A stretch of 64,000 bases of DNA from a bacterium (GCA_024275165.1 JAJRZQ010000003.1:1-64000), one strand, 5' to 3'. Positions 1 to 9,613 are shown, counted from the stretch's first letter. Program-made: numbers and translations. The notes: a model not told the origin generated them from the sequence alone.

Positions 1-3000
1 CGGGGGCAGATGGGGGAGTTCTTCTTGAATCCCGTAGAGAATCTCGACCCGTTTGATGGAGTCAATCCCCAAATCCGCTTCCATGTCCATGCCCAGTTCG
101 AGCATGTCGGGGGCGTAACCGGTTTTCTCCGCCACCACGGCAAATAAGGCCTTCTGCAACCCCTGGGCGCTTTCTGTGGGACGGTGGGGCAAGGGAGGGG
201 TCATCGGCGCTTGAGGAGGCGGACTCGGCAGGGGGGCCATTGGACGGGGCTCATGGCGCAACTCAACCGGGGCATGGGGCATGGCGGCCTCAATGGGCAC
301 TCGGGTGGCCGGTTGGCGCTGGGGCGCGGCGGGAGGCAGAGGCTGACCGGCGATTAAACCGTGTTGAGCGCGAATGAGCTCAAAGGCATTGCGGGCAAAT
401 TCCCCCTGCTGGGCTAAATATTGCTCATGCACCTTTAGGGTTTCTGCTTGATGCTGATGAAACCGCATCAGGTTGGCCAAGGCCTGCTCGCTGCCGGGAT
501 GGGCGGCCAGTTCACGCACAGAGCGAGAATATTCAGCCTGATTTTCTAAAAACTGCTCGTGTATTTTTAAGGTTTGGGTTTGCTGCGCCTGAAAGCGAGC
601 TAAACCAGCTTCCAAACGATTCATAGCCGGGTCGAGTCCTAAGTCTTGCTTTGGTTCTTGCATTGCGGTCACAGGAGGTAAGGGGGCTTGGGCCGGGGTT
701 AGTTTAAAGCCGTCATGCAGCGCCTCTGCGTAAGCTTTTTTTGTCGCGGCACTAACGAAGTTGTTGCCGCTGATGCGTACCGCGCCAGGGGCGGGCCGGA
801 TCGCTTCAGGGGCCGGGTCAAAAGCGTAGGGATCTATATTTTGTAAGGGCAAGCCCGCTACCCGCAATTGCACGACACTGTCTCGAAATTGGCGGTCATC
901 GGGCTTGGCGGCACTGGCGTTTAAAGACAGGGCGAGGAAGTCTTCCCCCTCTAAGTTATGCTGGACCAGTTTAGATAAAATGGACTGGGGACCAAATTCC
1001 ACAAACAACCGCCCGCCTTGAGCGTAGATCTCCTGGATTTCTTGGGTAAAGCGCACCGGGTTTAGGATATGCTCTTTAAAGCTGGCTTGAATCTCTTTGG
1101 GTTCTTTGGGGTAAACTTTTCCCGTGGCGTTGGAATAAACGCTACGCTTGGGCTCGGCAAAGGCAACCTCACTGATCGCCTGGGCAAAGGGGGCCTGGGC
1201 ATGGCCCACCAAGGAAGTGTGAAAGGCGGCTGAAACCGGCAAAAGCTTCACCGTGTATTTGAGTGATTTAAGGTGCGATACCGCTTTTTTCAACTCTGCG
1301 GTAGGCCCGGCGATAACCACCTGCTTTTTGCTGTTGTAGTTTGCTTGAATCACCTGGGGAAAGTCGTTTAAATCCCGCTCTAAACCTTGGATGTTTCCCA
1401 TTACGGCAGCCATGCCGCCCGCGTCTTGACCGGGAATGGCCCGCATGGCCTCCCCCCTCGCTTTAGCTAATTTTAAAGCCGAGGCCTCATCCAAGACTCC
1501 AGCAGCGCAAAGGGCGATCAACTCACCAAAACTATGGCCTGCCGTGATTTCAGGGGTAAAACCCGCTTGCTCTAAAACACGATACAAGCCGAGGCTAAAA
1601 CAGCCGATGGCCGGTTGCGCGTTTTCGGTTTGTTGCAGGGTTTGGGCCTGTTGTTTTTTTTCCTCCTCCTTAAAAACCGGTTCGGGAAAAACGATTTCGC
1701 TTAAAGGAGGGCGGTTGGAGGCGAGCATTAAGGCGTCCATCTCGCCGTAGAGGTTCAATAGGGGAGGAAAATTATAAGCCAGTTCCCGACCCATATTCAA
1801 ATAGGGGGATCCCTGCCCGGAAAACAGGGCCACCTGCTTTCCCGCTAGGGCCTGAGCGCGATAATGCACCCCCTGGGGCAGGGAGAAGGTTTTTTCTTCC
1901 GTGTTTTTGTTGAGGTTATCCAAGGCGGTTTGCAGTAGAGCCGCCGCCTCTAAAGGGGTCTCTGCCAGCAAACCCAAACGGGGTTGATTTTCAGGAATTA
2001 GACAAGCTTTGCAAGTCTCGGCGAGTTGCCAAAAACGGCTTTCCTTTTCTTCGCCGCTCAAATCAACGAGGGTTTGACGAATCTTTTGTTTTAAGGCCTC
2101 TTTATTCACCCCCCAAAGATAGATTTCCTTTGGGTAAGGAGCCAAACGAAAACCCTGAATAGGCGGGTCATGCTCTTCTAAGGTGTAATGGAAGTTCGTC
2201 CCCCCAAAGCCAAAGGCGCTGACCCCTGCCCGGCGTGGAGGTGCCCCGACAGGCTTTGCCCAAGGACGAGTTTCGCTGTTGAGGTACAAGGGGCTGCGTT
2301 CCAACCCCAGTTCGGGGTTTGGGGTTTGGATATTGATATGGGCGGGAAGAACCTTATGATACAATGACAAGGCGACTTTGATGATCCCTGCGGCGCCGGC
2401 AGCGCTTTTGGTGTGGCCGATCTGGCTTTTTACGCTGCCCAAGGCGGCCCCTTTTTGATTGGGTTTTTTCTCGCCCAACAAGAGGGTCAAGGCCTTGACC
2501 TCCGCGGCGTCTCCCGCTTTGGTGCCCGTGCCGTGAGCCTCCCATAAGCCAACGGTTTCGGGGCCATACCCGGCGCTTTGGTACGCCCGCTGGAGGGCTA
2601 AAAGCTGCCCCTCGGAACGAGGGGCATAGATGGATTTAAAACGACCATCGGAACTGCTGCCGATTCCCTTGATCACCGCGTAGATTTTATCCCCATCGCG
2701 CTCCGCGTCTTCTAAGCGTTTCAAAAGAATAAAACCGATCCCCTCACCAATCATGATCCCCGCGGAATCCTGGTCAAAGGGCCGCACCTTTTCCTTTTGG
2801 GTAAAAGCCGGGGTTTTGGAAAAGCACATATACATGTGGGTGCCGTTGTCGGTATCCACTCCCCCGGTGATCATCATATCGGCGCGGTAATCGCTCAATT
2901 CGCTGATCGCCATGCGAATGCCCGCCAAACTAGAGGCGCAGGCCGCGTCCACCACGCAATTGGTGCCGCCTAAGTTGAAGCGGTTGGCCACCCGCCCGGC

Positions 3001-3570
3001 AATGACATTGCCTAGGGTGCCGGGAAAAGCGTTCTCCTCCCAACGAACATAGGCTTTTTTTATTTTTTCAATGATATTTTTTCTCGCGACTTCATCCAGC
3101 CCCACCGCTTTTAAGGCGCGCTCCCAAACAGGGTACTGCATGCGGGCAATCAAGGGTTGCAAGAGCTTCTGCCCCCCGCCAACACCTAAAATACAGCCGG
3201 TGTTTTCTCGGTTCCAGTCTTTTTGCCCCTCCCCGTAACCTGCGTCTTTTAAGAGATCACGGGTCATCATCAAGGCCCATAGTTGGGCCACATCCGTGAC
3301 TTCTAAAATATTGGGGGGCAAGCCGAATTCAATGGGGTTGAAATCGAGGTCGGGCATGAAGCCGCCCTTTTTGCAATAGACCTTATCTTCTGCTTTCGGG
3401 TCGGGGTCGTAGTAATCTTCAATCTCCCATCGGCTACTGGGAACCTCGGTAATGCAGTCGCTTGCCTTGAGGATTTGGCTCCAGTATTCTTTTAAGTTTT
3501 TTGCTTGGGGAAAGGCGGAAGCCATGCCGATAATGGCGATGGGGGTCTGATGCTTTTTATCCACTGGCAT
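1..3570 (-). CDS. pfaA: PUFA/secondary-lipid synthase subunit PfaA (partial, N-terminal 1190 aa)
   Basis: This is the first subunit of an iterative type I polyketide synthase of the omega-3 PUFA / secondary-lipid (Pfa) class, which condenses malonyl units on an acyl carrier protein. I translated it directly from the minus strand. The ketosynthase has its active-site Cys at about residue 211 (DAACASSLAG) and the His motifs EAHGTGT and GHTKSAAG. The acyltransferase has GHSFGE with Ser at about 680. A helical linker carries two similar segments (TLKIHEQFLENQ and TLKVHEQYLAQQ). The first ACP has LGIDSIKR with the phosphopantetheine Ser at about 1171. KS-AT-ACP with a GIDSIK carrier motif is typical of PfaA, which normally has several tandem ACPs and a ketoreductase further on. 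The reading frame is open at the left edge, so those parts and any pfaB/C/D lie outside. No clear Shine-Dalgarno precedes the ATG at 3570. The product (EPA, DHA or another lipid) cannot be told from here. Confidence 0.93.
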   Translation of the reverse strand, partial: MPVDKKHQTPIAIIGMASAFPQAKNLKEYWSQILKASDCITEVPSSRWEIEDYYDPDPKAEDKVYCKKGGFMPDLDFNPIEFGLPPNILEVTDVAQLWALMMTRDLLKDAGYGEGQKDWNRENTGCILGVGGGQKLLQPLIARMQYPVWERALKAVGLDEVARKNIIEKIKKAYVRWEENAFPGTLGNVIAGRVANRFNLGGTNCVVDAACASSLAGIRMAISELSDYRADMMITGGVDTDNGTHMYMCFSKTPAFTQKEKVRPFDQDSAGIMIGEGIGFILLKRLEDAERDGDKIYAVIKGIGSSSDGRFKSIYAPRSEGQLLALQRAYQSAGYGPETVGLWEAHGTGTKAGDAAEVKALTLLLGEKKPNQKGAALGSVKSQIGHTKSAAGAAGIIKVALSLYHKVLPAHINIQTPNPELGLERSPLYLNSETRPWAKPVGAPPRRAGVSAFGFGGTNFHYTLEEHDPPIQGFRLAPYPKEIYLWGVNKEALKQKIRQTLVDLSGEEKESRFWQLAETCKACLIPENQPRLGLLAETPLEAAALLQTALDNLNKNTEEKTFSLPQGVHYRAQALAGKQVALFSGQGSPYLNMGRELAYNFPPLLNLYGEMDALMLASNRPPLSEIVFPEPVFKEEEKKQQAQTLQQTENAQPAIGCFSLGLYRVLEQAGFTPEITAGHSFGELIALCAAGVLDEASALKLAKARGEAMRAIPGQDAGGMAAVMGNIQGLERDLNDFPQVIQANYNSKKQVVIAGPTAELKKAVSHLKSLKYTVKLLPVSAAFHTSLVGHAQAPFAQAISEVAFAEPKRSVYSNATGKVYPKEPKEIQASFKEHILNPVRFTQEIQEIYAQGGRLFVEFGPQSILSKLVQHNLEGEDFLALSLNASAAKPDDRQFRDSVVQLRVAGLPLQNIDPYAFDPAPEAIRPAPGAVRISGNNFVSAATKKAYAEALHDGFKLTPAQAPLPPVTAMQEPKQDLGLDPAMNRLEAGLARFQAQQTQTLKIHEQFLENQAEYSRSVRELAAHPGSEQALANLMRFHQHQAETLKVHEQYLAQQGEFARNAFELIRAQHGLIAGQPLPPAAPQRQPATRVPIEAAMPHAPVELRHEPRPMAPLPSPPPQAPMTPPLPHRPTESAQGLQKALFAVVAEKTGYAPDMLELGMDMEADLGIDSIKRVEILYGIQEELPHLPP

Positions 3571-3688
3571 AAAGGCTATGGGGTCGAGTCATAAATTGAG
3601 AGGCGCATTGCCCTTTAGAAGCTAAAGCCTAACAAAGTCGCCTATTTTGGGCAACGCTTTGTTGCGGGGGAGGGGATTGGGGAATTGA

Positions 3689-3717
3689 GTAATATATTCA
3701 ATAACCTAACTGTACAA
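3689..3717 (-). promoter_or_regulatory. Possible weak promoter upstream of pfaA
   Basis: On the minus strand TTGTAC (3717-3712) and TATTAC (3694-3689) are separated by 17 bp in the 209-bp gap between the flavoprotein gene and pfaA. Both hexamers match sigma-70 consensus poorly. A small inverted repeat, GCAAC-GCTTT-GTTGC, lies just downstream near 3651-3665. The gap size suggests pfaA may have its own promoter, but the call is tentative. Confidence 0.25.
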
Positions 3718-3779
3718 GCAGCCAACTTGCGGCGGCTGTCTTAGAAAGTGATATAGGCTCTCGCGCCGTAGCGCCAAAG

Positions 3780-4745
3780 CTAGAGCAAGCGGGTCAGCCT
3801 CTCTTGAATCAAACTTTTCGCCTCCTTCATGATTCGCTGTATCAACTCTTCCACGCTGGGAATATCGTCAATCAAGCCCACGACCTGGCCCAAGGTCAAA
3901 ACAGCGTGCTGGTCATCCCCGCTTTGATAGGCCTTGAATCCCCTTAACCCGCTGGCTAGAGGGGCGATTTCCTCAATTCCCTTACCCGCCGCTTCCAAGC
4001 GCAAAATCGCTTGGGCCTGTTCATTATCGTAAACCCGGGCCGAATTTTTTAAGCTTCTGAAAATCAAGCTTGTTTCATTCTCCTGCGCATTCGCTAGTTT
4101 TTGTTTTAGTTCCTCGTTCAAAGGGGCCTCTTTCGTTAATAAAAACCTCGTCCCCATGTTGATGCCCTCTGAGCCCAAGGCCAAAGCGGCAACCAAGCCC
4201 CGCCCGTCGGCAAAACCACCCGAAGCGATCACCGGGATTTGCAAAGCCTTGGTAACCCGGGGAATCAAAACCAAACCGCCGATATCCTCTTCCCCCGGAT
4301 GCCCGGCGCATTCAAAACCGTCAATGCTAACCGCGTCGCACCCCAAGGCCTCGGCTTTGAGAGCATGCCTTAAGCTGGTGCATTTATGAATCACCTTTAC
4401 CTTTTTGGCCTTGAGCAGGGGCATAAAGGGTTCCGGGCTACGGCCCGCGGTTTCTACAATATCAATCCCCTCTTCCAGGGCGACCTGCAAATACCGCTCA
4501 TAGGGAACGGGTTTCAAGGTGGGCAGTAAGGTGAGATTCACCCCAAAAGGCTGAGCGGTCAAGGCCCGAGTGGCTTGGATTTCTTTTCTGAAGGCTTCTG
4601 GGTCGGGGTGACTCAAGGCGGTCAAGACCCCCAGCCCCCCCGCGTTGGCCACTGCCGCCACCAAAGGGGCCTTGGAAATCCACATCATTCCCCCCGACAT
4701 CAAGGGAAAAGAGACCCCAAACAGGGTTGTGAAGCGGGTTTTCAT
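3780..4745 (-). CDS. Nitronate monooxygenase-family flavoprotein (possible enoyl reductase)
   Basis: This 321-residue FMN TIM-barrel protein belongs to the nitronate monooxygenase / FabK-like family, which covers nitroalkane oxidation and enoyl-ACP reduction. Visible signatures are the N-terminal glycine-rich MSGGMMWIS, the SIDGFECAGHPGE segment holding the family's active-site His, PVIASGGFADGRGL for phosphate binding, and GTRFLLTKEAP. It starts 3 bp after the stop of etfA and is probably co-transcribed with the upstream ETF and acyl-CoA dehydrogenase genes. PfaD, the enoyl reductase of PUFA synthases, is a distant and much longer member (about 540 aa), so I do not call this PfaD. Its position just upstream of pfaA makes an enoyl-thioester role plausible, but nothing in the sequence proves the substrate. 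Confidence 0.85.
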   Translation of the reverse strand: MKTRFTTLFGVSFPLMSGGMMWISKAPLVAAVANAGGLGVLTALSHPDPEAFRKEIQATRALTAQPFGVNLTLLPTLKPVPYERYLQVALEEGIDIVETAGRSPEPFMPLLKAKKVKVIHKCTSLRHALKAEALGCDAVSIDGFECAGHPGEEDIGGLVLIPRVTKALQIPVIASGGFADGRGLVAALALGSEGINMGTRFLLTKEAPLNEELKQKLANAQENETSLIFRSLKNSARVYDNEQAQAILRLEAAGKGIEEIAPLASGLRGFKAYQSGDDQHAVLTLGQVVGLIDDIPSVEELIQRIMKEAKSLIQERLTRLL

Positions 4746-4748
4746 CAG

Positions 4749-5657
4749 TTAACCTTGAAGTTTGTCCGTTAAAATCGGCAAAAACTGGGTTAAATCCGCC
4801 ACGCAAAACAAATCGGCCACTTCCCCAATGGGGGCCTCTTTATCTTTATTGATCGCCACGATAAAATCAGACCCCTTCATCCCCGCTAGGTGCTGGATGG
4901 CACCGGAAATACCGCAGGCAATATACAGTTTCGGGGTTACGCTCTGGCCCGTGGTGCCCACTTGGTGGCTATGCTCCACCCAGCCGGCATCCACTACAGG
5001 GCGACTGGCGCCCAAATCGCCGTGAATCGCGGCGGCCAAGTCGCGCACCAATTGCACCCGCTCCGCCTTGCCCACGCCACGACCGGCAGAAACAATGATT
5101 TCCGACTTGGTGAGGTCTAATTCTTTTGCCGCCGCGGCCTCAAAGCCCAAAAACTCCACTTGACTTTGCCGGTCTGTATCCAGGGCGGTTACCTGCGGAC
5201 TACCGCCCGCCTTAAGGGGCGCGAATGCCCCCCCTTGCAGGGTCACCACCAGTTTGCCGCTTGTTTCCACCTGCCGCCGTAGTTTCGCGTTGTAGGCCGG
5301 TAAAAAGGGCTTGCCCTCAGCCAGTTCCACGACCTCGCTCAGTTGCGCCGCCTCTAGACCCTGGGCCACCCTGGGGGCCAAATCCCACCCATAGGAACTA
5401 TGGGCAAAGATCACCAAATCCGCGCCAAACTGCTCCACCGCGCTGAGAATTAAAGCCTTGTGCCCCTTGGGGTTGTACTCCAGGTGCTTTGCCACCTCCG
5501 CCAAAAATAAGGTTCCCGCAAAGGCGGGGAGGGCCTCTGCCGCCCCCACCAAAAATAGGGCGGCCTCTGCCCCCAGGGCCTTTGCATAGCTCAGTCCCTC
5601 TAAATAATTCTCTAAGGGTTGCCCCTCTCTGGATTCCGCGATGACCAATGCTTTCAT
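4749..5657 (-). CDS. etfA: Electron transfer flavoprotein alpha subunit
   Basis: EtfA pairs with EtfB and carries the FAD that accepts electrons from acyl-CoA dehydrogenases. The 302-residue protein has the conserved C-terminal FAD-binding domain, with SAGRGVGKAERVQLV, the arginine-containing GASRPVVDAGW, HSHQVGTTGQSVTPKLYIA and GISGAIQHLAGMKGS. The N-terminal half is the weaker adenine-nucleotide-hydrolase-like domain. It lies 8 bp downstream of etfB in the same minus-strand operon and directly upstream of the nitronate-monooxygenase-type gene. Length and motif spacing match ordinary housekeeping EtfA of beta-oxidation. I saw no sign of the extra ferredoxin domain found in some bifurcating versions. 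Confidence 0.96.
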   Translation of the reverse strand: MKALVIAESREGQPLENYLEGLSYAKALGAEAALFLVGAAEALPAFAGTLFLAEVAKHLEYNPKGHKALILSAVEQFGADLVIFAHSSYGWDLAPRVAQGLEAAQLSEVVELAEGKPFLPAYNAKLRRQVETSGKLVVTLQGGAFAPLKAGGSPQVTALDTDRQSQVEFLGFEAAAAKELDLTKSEIIVSAGRGVGKAERVQLVRDLAAAIHGDLGASRPVVDAGWVEHSHQVGTTGQSVTPKLYIACGISGAIQHLAGMKGSDFIVAINKDKEAPIGEVADLFCVADLTQFLPILTDKLQG

Positions 5658-5665
5658 GATTTCTC

Positions 5666-6430
5666 CTAGATGAGGGATTTAGCTTTCAGTTCCGCGACAA
5701 GCTGGTCTGCCATGGCCCCAAGGTCTCCTTCTAAAAATTTCGCCTGCCCTTTTTTGGCGGGCGGTCGCAACGAGGTGGTTTGACTTCTCGCCGCGGGAGG
5801 AGCAAGACTGGCCGCTTCCAACTGGGTAATCTTTTTTTTCTTCGCCTTCATGATATTGGGCAAGGTAGGGTAGCGCGGCTGGTTGAGCCCCAACTGACAG
5901 GTAAACAAAGCCGGGGCCTGAAGCTTTAGATTCATTCTCTGCCCCCCTTCCAATTCTCGTTGCACCAAAAAACCATCCCCTTCTTGGCAGAAAGAGACCA
6001 CCGTGGTCACCGCCTCAATCCCCAGCAGCTCAGCGAGCAATAAACCGGTTTGGGCATAACCTAGGTCTTGGGACTGCATGCCCGTAAAAATCACCTCAAA
6101 GTCTTGGTCCTTCACGGCCTGGTAAATCAAGCTCGCCACCTGATAGGGGTCTCTAGAGGCGGTGTCTAGGATATGAATTCCCTGATCGCAACCCATGGCC
6201 AAGGCTTTTTTGATTGCTTCTGCAACCCGCTGCGGCCCGAGGCTCAAGACGGTCAACTCGCTGCCCTCACCCAGTTTTTCTTTGAGGCGTACCGCTTCTT
6301 CAATGGCGAACTCATCGTATTCATTGACGCGAAAGGCCAAATCCGCCTCTTCAATAGCGGTGCCCCCTGCCTGAACCTGAAAGCGAGATTCCATATCGGG
6401 AACCTGCTTAACGCAAACCAGTATTTTCAT
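5666..6430 (-). CDS. etfB: Electron transfer flavoprotein beta subunit
   Basis: The 254-residue partner of EtfA begins MKILVCVKQVPD, the usual EtfB opening, and has the AMGCDQGIHILD and FTGMQSQDLGYAQTG segments that bind the adenine nucleotide and contact dehydrogenases. The C-terminal part (about 195-230) is Ala/Pro/Lys-rich and loosely conserved. The start overlaps the stop of the upstream iron-sulfur oxidoreductase by 4 bp, indicating translational coupling. The run acyl-CoA dehydrogenase, membrane oxidoreductase, EtfB, EtfA forms a complete route from acyl-CoA to quinone. Confidence 0.96.
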   Translation of the reverse strand: MKILVCVKQVPDMESRFQVQAGGTAIEEADLAFRVNEYDEFAIEEAVRLKEKLGEGSELTVLSLGPQRVAEAIKKALAMGCDQGIHILDTASRDPYQVASLIYQAVKDQDFEVIFTGMQSQDLGYAQTGLLLAELLGIEAVTTVVSFCQEGDGFLVQRELEGGQRMNLKLQAPALFTCQLGLNQPRYPTLPNIMKAKKKKITQLEAASLAPPAARSQTTSLRPPAKKGQAKFLEGDLGAMADQLVAELKAKSLI

Positions 6431-8430
6431 TGTTTCTCCTTTGGTTGCCGCGAGGCCAACGCCTCGACTAGAATTTCACTTAAGTCTTGGGCAATGATTT
6501 TTCCCTCCAAGTCGGCCCCCTTAATGCCGTCTTCAAACATGGTCAAACAAAAGGGGCAATTGCTGGCGATTACCTTGGCTCCGGTTTCCACCGCCATGCG
6601 CACTCGTTTTTGATTGATCCTCGTGCCTTGATTTTCTTCTGCTAAGATCCGGCCCCCGCCCCCGCCACAGCAAAAACTTTCTTTTTTGCGCAGGCGCATT
6701 TCCTTGACCTCGGCCCCGGCTTGCGCGAGCAACTGCCTGGGGGCCTCGTATTGATCATTATAACGACCCAGGTAACAAGAATCGTGATAGGCCACGCTTT
6801 CCGCTTGGGGATTGAGTTTGAGCTTCCCCGCTCGAACCAATTTATCCAAAAAGCTCGCGTAATGCTCGACCTCAATCCTTAAGCCCAAATCAGGGTATTG
6901 CTTGGAGAGAGTATCAAAACAGTGGGGGCAGGTGGTGACCACCTTTTTTACCCCCTCGGCTTGTAGGCTCGCGATGTTTTCTGCGGCCAAGGCTTGATAT
7001 AAATATTCATTGCCCATCTTGCGCGCCGGCTCCCCGCAACATTTTTCCCCCTTGCCCAAGATAGCGAGCTTGACCCCAGCGGCCTTTGCGAGTTGAATTA
7101 GATTCTTGGCCACCTTTTGGTTGCGGGCGTCAAAAGAGGCATAGCAGCCCGTAAAATAAACCACCTCCGCTTCGTTTAGGGGGACTAACAACTCTTCTGC
7201 ATCCTCGCTCCAATCAGCGCGGGTAGCCGGGGCAGCCCCTAAGGGGTTGCCGTTGACTTCCATCTGATCCATGGCTTGGGCCACCTCGTCGCCGGAAAAT
7301 TGCCCCTCCATCAAGACTAAATTCCTTCGCATCTCGATAATCTTCGGCACATGCTCCACCTCGGCAGGGCAGCCCGACTGGCAGGCGCGGCAGGTGGTAC
7401 AGGCCCACAAGGCCTCGGCCCCGATTTTTGCCACAAGCTTGGCCGTAGGGCCTTCTTGGGCCAGTTCCTTGATCTGCCGTATCACCTTCATGGGGCTCAA
7501 GGGCTTTTCGGTATTCCAGGCGGGGCAGGCATCCTCGCAGCGTTTGCACTGCACGCAGGCCTCGGCGTCGAGCATGTCCTTCCAGGTGAGGTCTTGAATC
7601 TCCGCGGCGCCAAAAGTCTCTTGGCTTTCATCTTCTAAGTCGAGAGTGATAAGCTTTCCCTTCGGCCCCAAATCCGCGCAAAAGGCGTTGAGGGGGATTA
7701 AAACCAGGTGGCGCAAGCGGGTAAAGGGAACGCTCGCGATCCAACTCATCACCAAGACCATATGTACCCACCAAACCTGGGCATGCAGCCCCCTTAAGGC
7801 CCTTGCGTCAACACCTGCAAAGGACTTGGCCACCAATAATCCAAGGGGGGAAAAACGAGCCAGTTCCGGATTTTGGTTGACTTCCGTCACGGCAATGCGC
7901 AGCCCTTCAATCAAAAAGCCGGTCACTAAAATAACAAAAAGCAGGAAAAGCGACCAAAAATCACCGGGGTTTTTAGGTAGGTTCAAGGAAGTGGCAATAT
8001 AACGACGCGCCGCCAAACCCAAAATCATGATGAGGGCGATGAAGCCGGATAAATCCAAGGCAATGGAGTAGAAAAGATAAAAAGAACCCTTTAAAAAAGT
8101 AATCCCAAAGAGGGGGGCCAAAATATCGGCCTGGATAAAGATGAGGGTCGTCCCGATAAACAAAACCACAAAACCCCATAAAAACAGGCTATGGAGCCCG
8201 CCTACAGTCCGCTTGGAGCGGACCCGGCTCTGGGCTAAGCTTTGGCTCAAGGCATAGGCAAGCCGTTTCCAGAATTGATCATCTCGCTTTAAGGGGCGGC
8301 CAAGCTTCAAGGTTTTTACCTGGGCAGCCATCCCCCAGATAAAAACCGCGATAGCTAAGGCAGTGAGCAGATACAAGGTGGTCAAGGCCTCGGTGCCGAT
8401 ATTCCAGTAAATCTCTCTTGTCGCTTCCAT
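6427..8430 (-). CDS. Membrane ETF:quinone oxidoreductase-type iron-sulfur protein (EMO-like)
   Basis: This 667-residue fusion has an N-terminal membrane domain resembling the nitrate-reductase gamma subunit (about five to six hydrophobic segments, residues 15-260). A two-cluster ferredoxin domain follows with CVQCKRCEDACP and CTTCRACQSGCP. Two C-terminal CCG domains follow, as in heterodisulfide reductase subunit B (FTGCYASF and EKCCGEPARKMGN; HDSCYLGRYND and CCGGGGGRI). Proteins of this architecture next to etfBA act as membrane ETF:menaquinone oxidoreductases, replacing the mitochondrial-type ETF-QO. It sits between an acyl-CoA dehydrogenase (6 bp upstream) and etfB (4-bp overlap). Electron flow from ETF to the membrane quinone pool is therefore the likely role; a menaquinone acceptor is inferred. 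Confidence 0.9.
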   Translation of the reverse strand: MEATREIYWNIGTEALTTLYLLTALAIAVFIWGMAAQVKTLKLGRPLKRDDQFWKRLAYALSQSLAQSRVRSKRTVGGLHSLFLWGFVVLFIGTTLIFIQADILAPLFGITFLKGSFYLFYSIALDLSGFIALIMILGLAARRYIATSLNLPKNPGDFWSLFLLFVILVTGFLIEGLRIAVTEVNQNPELARFSPLGLLVAKSFAGVDARALRGLHAQVWWVHMVLVMSWIASVPFTRLRHLVLIPLNAFCADLGPKGKLITLDLEDESQETFGAAEIQDLTWKDMLDAEACVQCKRCEDACPAWNTEKPLSPMKVIRQIKELAQEGPTAKLVAKIGAEALWACTTCRACQSGCPAEVEHVPKIIEMRRNLVLMEGQFSGDEVAQAMDQMEVNGNPLGAAPATRADWSEDAEELLVPLNEAEVVYFTGCYASFDARNQKVAKNLIQLAKAAGVKLAILGKGEKCCGEPARKMGNEYLYQALAAENIASLQAEGVKKVVTTCPHCFDTLSKQYPDLGLRIEVEHYASFLDKLVRAGKLKLNPQAESVAYHDSCYLGRYNDQYEAPRQLLAQAGAEVKEMRLRKKESFCCGGGGGRILAEENQGTRINQKRVRMAVETGAKVIASNCPFCLTMFEDGIKGADLEGKIIAQDLSEILVEALASRQPKEKQ

Positions 8431-8436
8431 ATTGTT

Positions 8437-9582
8437 TTAAGTGGGGTTTAAAATCTCTTTGGCCATTACGATGCGTTGAATTTCGCTGGTGCCTTCATAA
8501 ATCTCGGTAATCTTCGCGTCTCGGTAGAGCCGTTCCAAGGGGTAGTCGGTGGTGAAGCCGTAGCCCCCAAAAATCTGCAAGGCCTCCTTCGCGCAGGCGT
8601 TGGCCACTTCGCTCGCCTTGACTTTAGCCATGGCGGAAGCCAAACTATAGTCTTTTTTTTGATCTTTCAACCAGGCCGCCTTGTAGGTGAGCAACCTCGC
8701 TGATTCCAGCCCTAAGGCCATGTCGGCCAGTTTGAACTGAATCGCCTGAAAGCGAGACAAGGCCTTACCGAATTGTTTTCGTTCCAAGGCGTAGTCTCGA
8801 GCCAGCTCAAAGGCCGCTTGGCCAATCCCTAAGGCTTGGGCGGCGATGCCGATCCGCCCGCCGTTGAGCGTTTCCAAGGCGAGGTGAAAACCTTTGCCTT
8901 CCTTACCCAGTAGGTTTTCTTTGGGGATTTTTACCTTTTCCAAAGCAAAGGCGCTGGTATAACTGGCGCGAATCCCCATTTTTTCTTCATTTTTCAGCAG
9001 GGTCACCCCCTCGCTTCGCAAGTCTAAAATAAAGGCGGAGATTCCTTCATGGCCGAGCTTTGAGTCTTGGGTGGCAAAGAGGATCCCCAGCCCCAAATAG
9101 CCCCCATTGGTGACAAAAATCTTATTGCCGCTCACTTCATAATGGTCGCCTTGGTCCATATATCGAGTTTGAATCGACCCGGCATCGCTGCCCGCGCCCG
9201 GTTCAGTGAGCAGAAAACAACCGATCTTTTCCCCCTGGGTTAACAAAGAGAGGTATTGCTTTTTTTGCGCTTTGGTTGCCGCGCGCGCCAAGGGGTCGCC
9301 CGCTAAACTGGTGTGGGCGCTGACCAAAACACCGGTGCTGGCGCAGGCCTTGGAGAGTTCTTCGACCAGCAGGCAGTAGCTGAAAAAATCCATTCCCGCG
9401 CCGCCATACTCTTGTGGAAGATAGCTGCCTAAAAAGCCCAGTTCTTTAAGTTGAGGCAAAATCGAGGGGGCCAGGGCGTGGTCTTGATCGCTTTGGGCGG
9501 CAAAGGGGGCCACCTCGTTGCGGGCAAAGTCTTTCACGGCCTCTAAAATAATCCGTTGCTCTTCGGTTAAAGCAAAATCCAT
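8437..9582 (-). CDS. Acyl-CoA dehydrogenase
   Basis: The 381-residue flavoenzyme catalyses alpha,beta-dehydrogenation of acyl-CoA, the first step of beta-oxidation. It begins MDFALTEEQRIILEAVKDFA, has the FAD/substrate segment FLLTEPGAGSDAGS, the mid-domain TNGGYLG, and the catalytic glutamate in IYEGTSEIQR near the C terminus. Length and motifs match short- or medium-chain enzymes of the butyryl-CoA dehydrogenase type. The start ATG lies a few bases from a MITE that separates it from the upstream thiolase. It is the first gene of the tight ETF-linked minus-strand run, so it probably donates electrons to the adjacent ETF. Confidence 0.95.
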   Translation of the reverse strand: MDFALTEEQRIILEAVKDFARNEVAPFAAQSDQDHALAPSILPQLKELGFLGSYLPQEYGGAGMDFFSYCLLVEELSKACASTGVLVSAHTSLAGDPLARAATKAQKKQYLSLLTQGEKIGCFLLTEPGAGSDAGSIQTRYMDQGDHYEVSGNKIFVTNGGYLGLGILFATQDSKLGHEGISAFILDLRSEGVTLLKNEEKMGIRASYTSAFALEKVKIPKENLLGKEGKGFHLALETLNGGRIGIAAQALGIGQAAFELARDYALERKQFGKALSRFQAIQFKLADMALGLESARLLTYKAAWLKDQKKDYSLASAMAKVKASEVANACAKEALQIFGGYGFTTDYPLERLYRDAKITEIYEGTSEIQRIVMAKEILNPT

Positions 9583-9613
9583 TTTTCCCTTATGAAAACA
9601 CTAGATATTTTAA

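Noticed and set aside
3780-4745. Calling the flavoprotein PfaD
   Set aside because: PfaD is about 540 residues with a distinct extended architecture, while this protein is 321 residues and FabK/nitronate-monooxygenase-like.
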